NCBI RefSeq assembly: GCF_002214185.1
Contig: NZ_CP022161.1
Location: 9,245,486 to 9,309,485, forward strand
Direction: 5' to 3'
Source: Streptomyces capitiformicae
Lineage (GTDB): Bacteria > Actinomycetota > Actinomycetes > Streptomycetales > Streptomycetaceae
DNA length: 64,000 bases
Shown here: positions 59,987 to 64,000 of the stretch, one piece after another
How the letters are laid out: each line of letters starts with the position of its first letter
Position numbering within the stretch: position 1 is the stretch's first letter
Program-made: the position numbers and the translations under genes
The notes under the pieces: model-generated
What the model was told of the DNA's origin: nothing
Seen by the model: the letters and a program-made list of their open reading frames with translations, nothing else
Databases searched by the model: none

Positions 59987-60826
59987 TTACTCCCCCGGCC
60001 ACTCCGGCTTCCGCTTCTCGTTGAAGGCGGCCACACCCTCCGCCCGGTCCCCCGAGAACGCCACCGAACGCCAAGCCGCGTCCTCGACCTCCAGCCCGGC
60101 CCGCAGATCGAGCCCGTGCCCGAGCCGCAGCGCACGCTTGGCCGCGCGCAGCCCGACGGGCGAGTTCGCGGCGATCCGCGCGGCCAGCGCCAAGGCCTCC
60201 GCCCGGTCCCGCCCCTCGTCCACCAGCTGGTCCACGAGCCCCAACTCCCGCGCCTCCACGGCCTCCAGCCGCCGCGCCGTGAAGATCAGCTCGGCGGCCC
60301 GGGCGGCCCCCACGCGACGCGGCAGCAACTGCGTACCGCCGCCACCCGGAATGACGCCCACGGACACCTCGGGCAGCCCCACCACCGCCGTGCGGTCGGC
60401 CACGATCAGGTCGCAGGAGAGGGCGAGTTCGAAGCCACCACCCAGCGCGAAGCCGTGGACGGCGGCGATCGTGGGCATCGGCAGCTCCAGTACGCCGGTG
60501 TAGGCAGCCCGCGCGACAGGCCGCTGCCGCACCAGCTCGGCGTCGCTGAACGAGTTCCGCTCCTTCAGATCGGCCCCCACGCAGAACGCCCGCTCGTGCG
60601 TCGACGTCAGCACGGCCACCCGTACGTCCCGGTCGCCGGACAGCGCCGCACACGCCCCCGCGATGGACCGGGCCATGTCGGTGGACACGGCGTTCATGGC
60701 CTTGGGCCGGTCAAGAACAAGCTCGGCGACATACGCGTGCCGCCGTACGACGACGAACTCGCCGTACCGCCGCTCGCCCCCCTGGTCACCCTGCTCCGCC
60801 CGCTCCGCTGCGGCACCGACGCCCAT
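59987..60826 (-). CDS. Enoyl-CoA hydratase/isomerase family protein
   Basis: 279 residues of the crotonase fold: LVLDRPKAMNAVSTDMARSI, AFCVGADLKERNSF (oxyanion), HGFALGGGFELALSCDLIVA and GLPEVSVGVIPGGGGTQLLP with the catalytic Glu. It hydrates enoyl-CoA or acts on a related CoA ester. Start ATG 60826 follows GGGAGGG. An acyl-CoA substrate cannot be specified. Confidence 0.92.
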   Translation of the reverse strand: MGVGAAAERAEQGDQGGERRYGEFVVVRRHAYVAELVLDRPKAMNAVSTDMARSIAGACAALSGDRDVRVAVLTSTHERAFCVGADLKERNSFSDAELVRQRPVARAAYTGVLELPMPTIAAVHGFALGGGFELALSCDLIVADRTAVVGLPEVSVGVIPGGGGTQLLPRRVGAARAAELIFTARRLEAVEARELGLVDQLVDEGRDRAEALALAARIAANSPVGLRAAKRALRLGHGLDLRAGLEVEDAAWRSVAFSGDRAEGVAAFNEKRKPEWPGE

Positions 60827-61001
60827 GACACCCTCCCGGTTAACGCGGGTTAACAACCGTCGGCCCGATCATCGCACAGGGGGCGGTTTCCCCGTTCGAG
60901 TGACATCCAGCCCTTCTCCGGCCACGCCTCCCACCCTGGCGCATAACCTGCGCTCCGCACAGGCGCACCGGGGGACACGGGCGCGGAGGGGAGGACAGGC
61001 C

Positions 61002-61658
61002 ATGACGACGAGCACGGTGACGAGGCCGACGACGGGCGCGGCGGCGGGCGCGGCGGGGGCGCCACACATTCCCAGCCAGCGCGGACGGCACCGCAGGCCC
61101 CGCCCCCGGAAGGTGCTGTTCGCCTTCGGCGGGCTGGCTCTGGCGGCGGGGGCGCTGAGCCTCGTACGGCTGGCCTCGGACCCGGTCGGCGGAGGTGTGG
61201 GTGCGGCAGGCGCGACGCCGAAGTCCGCGGACGAGATCACGGACGAGGTCACGGACGAGGCGACCAGCGCCGGGGCGACCGTGGGAAGCGTGCCCTCGGC
61301 GGGCCCGGACGGCCCGACCGCCGACACCGCCATGGGAAACGCGAGCGCCACACCGACGCCACCGGCGTCACCGGGTGCGACCACCGCGACACCTTCGCCC
61401 TCGGCACCACCGTCCACCGCCTCGGTGGGCGTCGAACTCCCCAGCGGCCCCCGCGCCCACCGAGCCCCCTCGACCCCGACCACCCACCCGGCGAACCCGG
61501 ATCCCGAGGCCCCGAGCGCGACCACCTCCCAGCCCTCGGCGGCACCCCAGCAACCGGCCGCTACGGCGGACGAGCCCACGAAGCCCCAGAAGCCGGACCC
61601 GGGCGGCCTGTGCGTACCGGTCGTCGGCCTGTGCGTGGACGACACCCTGAGCCGGTGA
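61002..61658 (+). CDS. Single-pass membrane protein with long Pro/Thr/Ala-rich exterior
   Basis: 218 residues: basic N terminus, membrane segment (VLFAFGGLALAAGALSLVRL, ~38-57), a long disordered exterior rich in Pro, Thr, Ala and Ser, and a C-terminal GGLCVPVVGLCVDDTLSR with two cysteines. No family recognised. Pairs of cysteines at the end of a Pro/Thr-rich stalk occur in small Streptomyces envelope proteins. ATG 61002 follows GGGGAGGA. Confidence 0.7.
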   Translation: MTTSTVTRPTTGAAAGAAGAPHIPSQRGRHRRPRPRKVLFAFGGLALAAGALSLVRLASDPVGGGVGAAGATPKSADEITDEVTDEATSAGATVGSVPSAGPDGPTADTAMGNASATPTPPASPGATTATPSPSAPPSTASVGVELPSGPRAHRAPSTPTTHPANPDPEAPSATTSQPSAAPQQPAATADEPTKPQKPDPGGLCVPVVGLCVDDTLSR

Positions 61659-61686
61659 AGCCCCACACACGGCTTCGGCTACGCCA

Positions 61687-62814
61687 TCACGGCTTCCCCG
61701 GCCGCCGAGTGAGCAGCCACGGCTGGACGACACCCAGGCCACGCACCGGACGCTGCCACATCGGCTGAAGGGCGAAGCGGTACGAAGGCGGCTCCTCGCC
61801 CTCCTTCTCGGCGGCGGCCGCGGCCTCGGCGGCCTCCGCCTCCGAGGCGGGGGCCTCTCCCGTACGGGTCAGCTCCTCGGCGAAGGCACCGTCGACGAGC
61901 ACCGCGTCCTTGGGCGCTATCGAGGTCAGTCGGCTCGCGAGGTTCACGGTCGACCCGAAGACGTCGCCCATCCGGGTGGTCACCGTGCCGAAGGCCATGC
62001 CGACGCGCAGCTCGGGCATGGTCTCGTCGTTCGCCATGGTCTCGATGAGCCGAAGGGCGATCTCGGCGGCCACACCGGCGTCGTCGGTGGCGTACAGGAC
62101 CTCGTCCCCCAGCGTCTTGATGAGCCGCCCGCCATTCGCCGCCACCAGATCCGCCGCGGTGGTCTCGAAGGCCTCGACGAGCTCGCCGAGCTCCTCCTCC
62201 TCCATCCGCCGGGTGAGCCGGGTGAACCCGACCAGATCGGCGAAGCAGACGGCCAGCCGCCGGTCGACCATCTCCTCGTCATCGGCGGCCTGCACGACGC
62301 GCCCGGTGGCCGCCGCGAGCTGCCGCCGCCACACATAGACGAGGAACTCCTCCAGCTCCGGCAGCAGCAGCTCGATCAGCGGGTACGTCACCTCGGTGCG
62401 GGTCATCCCCGGCTCCGGCGGCTCGGTCAGGCCCTCCAGGAAGGAGTCGATCTGCCACTCGGCGAGCCGGGCCGTGGTCTGCCCCGTGGAGCGGGCCACC
62501 TGCACGGCCATGGCCTCACTCAGCAGCCCCGCCTCGACAAGACCGGCGAGCCGCCGCAACGCCAGCACGTCGGCCTCGGTGAGCGCCTTGGCCTGCCCGA
62601 TGTCCGCGAAGCCCATGGCCCGCCAGAAACGGGACGCCAGCTCCATGGACACGCCCGCGCTGCGCGCCGCCTGGAACGGGGTGTACCGGCGCTCGGCACC
62701 GAGGATGAGCCCTTCGAGCCGCAGCGCCAGCGGGTCCTCCTCGCCGGCGTCCGCGCCCGGAAGGTCCACGCGGCCATGCGCGTCCGTCCCGGAGCCCGTG
62801 TCCTCGACGCTCAC
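61687..62814 (-). CDS. cya: Class III adenylate cyclase
   Basis: 375 residues. The N-terminal helical region (~25-190; AERRYTPFQAARSAGVSMEL, DVLALRRLAGLVEAGLL) is of the type found in Streptomyces Cya, followed by a CHD catalytic domain (~190-340) with VCFADLVGFTRLTRRM (metal-binding Asp), IKTLGDEVLYATDD and FGSTVNLASRLTSIA. It makes cAMP, which acts in spore germination and development. GTG 62814 start. Its neighbours birA, enoyl-CoA hydratase and hutH form a conserved Streptomyces order. Confidence 0.92.
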   Translation of the reverse strand: MSVEDTGSGTDAHGRVDLPGADAGEEDPLALRLEGLILGAERRYTPFQAARSAGVSMELASRFWRAMGFADIGQAKALTEADVLALRRLAGLVEAGLLSEAMAVQVARSTGQTTARLAEWQIDSFLEGLTEPPEPGMTRTEVTYPLIELLLPELEEFLVYVWRRQLAAATGRVVQAADDEEMVDRRLAVCFADLVGFTRLTRRMEEEELGELVEAFETTAADLVAANGGRLIKTLGDEVLYATDDAGVAAEIALRLIETMANDETMPELRVGMAFGTVTTRMGDVFGSTVNLASRLTSIAPKDAVLVDGAFAEELTRTGEAPASEAEAAEAAAAAEKEGEEPPSYRFALQPMWQRPVRGLGVVQPWLLTRRPGKP

Positions 62815-63087
62815 GCCTGCTGCCCTTCCGATCTCCCACGGTCACGTACTCGACCGGCCTCAACTCTACGGCAGGTGTGCGCCAGCTCACTCCGGAAGGT
62901 AGCCCGAGGGCGCCCGTAAGGGGCGCGGGGCTGTGACATATGCGGCTCCGCCGCGTGGGCGCGACAAGCCCCCACCCACCCGCACATGGGGTCGAAGGGG
63001 CGCAGCCCCTGGATGGGGGTCCCCCCGCTCGAGCGAAGCCGAGAGTGGGGGAGGGACGGGTAGGGGCGGCGGGGGCGAAACCCCCCG
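62815..63087. repeat. Dispersed repeats between birA and cya
   Basis: 62921-62970 is the inverted copy of the 48306-48355 element. 62910-62926 forms GCGCCC/GGGCGC around GTAAG. 63013-63055 is the second copy of the 43-bp palindromic repeat found inside copA. Confidence 0.85.
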
Positions 63088-63942
63088 TCAAACGGCCCGC
63101 AGATGCACGATGTCCCCCGCCCCCACGGGCTCCTGCACCCCCTCCCCCGTGGCCAGCACCAACCGCCCGTCCCCATCCACGGCAACCGCCTCCCCCACCA
63201 CGGACCGCTCCCCGGGCAACTCGGCCCGCACCTTCCGCCCCAACGTCGCGCACCCCGCCGCATACGTCTCCTGCAGCCCGCTCAGCCCCGGATCACCCCC
63301 AGCCGACCGCCACCGCCCGTACCACTCCTCCAACGCCCGCAACACGGCCCGCAGCAACGGATCCCGATCCGTGTTCACGGCCCCCGCAAGCACCAGCGAC
63401 CCCGCCGTGGGCACCGGCAGCTCATCCGCCCGCAGACTCACATTCACGCCGATCCCCAGCACGACCCCATCGGCCCCGGCCCGCTCCGCGAGGATCCCCC
63501 CGGCCTTCCGCTCCTCGCCCCCCACGGTCACCAGCACATCGTTGGGCCATTTGAGTGACGTGTCGACCCCGGCGGCCCGGGACAACCCGGTCGCCACGGC
63601 TACCCCGGTGAGCAGCGGCAGCCACCCCCACCGCTCCACCGGCACCTCGACCGGCTTGAGCAGCACGGAGAAGAAGAGCCCCGACCGCGCCGGCGCCGTC
63701 CAGCTCCGTTCGAGCCGCCCCCGCCCGGCCCGCTGCTCCTCCGCGACGAGCACCGCCCCCTCGGGCAGCCGATCGGCGCGCCCCGCGAGGTCGGTGTTGG
63801 TGGACCCGATGACGGGCACCACGTCCAGCGAGCTCCACAGCCCGCCCTCCCGGACGAGGGCCCGGCGCAGGGCGTTCGCGTTCAGAGGAGGCCGTTCCAG
63901 ATCGGACCAGCGGCTGTCGTCTGCTGCATCTCGCGGCGTCAT
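63088..63942 (-). CDS. birA: Biotin--[acetyl-CoA-carboxylase] ligase
   Basis: 284 residues with the BirA ligase core: IGSTNTDL, EEQRAGRGRLERSW (biotinyl-AMP loop), LKWPNDVLV, KAGGILAER and GIGVNVSLRADELP. There is no N-terminal DNA-binding domain (class I-like, monofunctional), as expected in actinobacteria. It attaches biotin to the carboxyl-carrier domains of acyl-CoA carboxylases. ATG 63942; the intergenic region upstream is cut by the window edge. Confidence 0.95.
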   Translation of the reverse strand: MTPRDAADDSRWSDLERPPLNANALRRALVREGGLWSSLDVVPVIGSTNTDLAGRADRLPEGAVLVAEEQRAGRGRLERSWTAPARSGLFFSVLLKPVEVPVERWGWLPLLTGVAVATGLSRAAGVDTSLKWPNDVLVTVGGEERKAGGILAERAGADGVVLGIGVNVSLRADELPVPTAGSLVLAGAVNTDRDPLLRAVLRALEEWYGRWRSAGGDPGLSGLQETYAAGCATLGRKVRAELPGERSVVGEAVAVDGDGRLVLATGEGVQEPVGAGDIVHLRAV

Positions 63943-64000
63943 GCAACCACCCTAGGTGTGTTCAACGCCGCACTGCCGAACGGTAGGCGCCGCACTACTC

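Overview
The window is high-GC (roughly 70%) actinobacterial chromosome with strong third-position GC bias, GTG starts, GGAGG-type ribosome binding sites, SpoIIE/HATPase regulators, DUF4034, DUF4389 and DUF6153 families and a GH62/GH6 biomass-degrading edge. All of this points to Streptomyces or a very close relative. I see no tRNA, rRNA or CRISPR array.

Layout. (1) 1-2900: plant cell-wall degradation. The 3' part of a fused GH10 xylanase-GH62 arabinofuranosidase is followed by tandem CebR-like operators, a secreted GH6 cellulase, and decayed GH12 and GH3 glycoside hydrolase remnants. (2) 3180-6650: a PAS-GAF-PP2C-HATPase regulator and a methyltransferase. (3) 6900-26000: a copper-handling island. 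It holds a Tat lipoprotein multicopper oxidase, a BNR-repeat lipoprotein, a DUF305 lipoprotein, five small membrane proteins of the DUF6153 type, two HMA-domain proteins, a CopA ATPase, CsoR-type operators, and a csoR gene reduced by an internal deletion. Scattered through it are remnants of a second nuo operon, an efflux locus with TetR (one MFS gene deleted internally, one intact), and an operon of a cysteine-synthase-like enzyme, an MFS transporter and a DUF1015 protein. (4) 26500-38340: an amine/imine catabolism island made of two oppositely oriented, partly duplicated arms (RidA, HAD, aldolase and SDR each occur twice, one copy often broken) around a GntR/FCD regulator, with a shared operator TGGTCGA-N3-TCGACCA in front of three transcription units. 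Transposase scraps and a truncated solute-binding protein mark rearrangement. (5) 38340-50600: DUF4034-M48-DUF4034, msrA with a duplicated 3' end, DUF4389, an EamA transporter behind a leader peptide and terminator-like hairpin, and single-enzyme genes with their regulators. (6) 50600-64000: more typical core genes, namely subtilase, L,D-transpeptidase, sortase substrate, hutH, GGDEF protein, enoyl-CoA hydratase, class III adenylate cyclase and birA.

The most interesting features are the inverted-duplicate imine catabolism island with its shared operator, a 43-bp dispersed palindromic repeat lying in frame inside copA and again near 63 kb, the family of small metal-island membrane proteins with a common C-terminal tail, the DUF1015/PLP/MFS operon, the leader-attenuator before the EamA transporter, and the many gene remnants that record recent loss. 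All functional calls are from reading the sequence; no database search was run.
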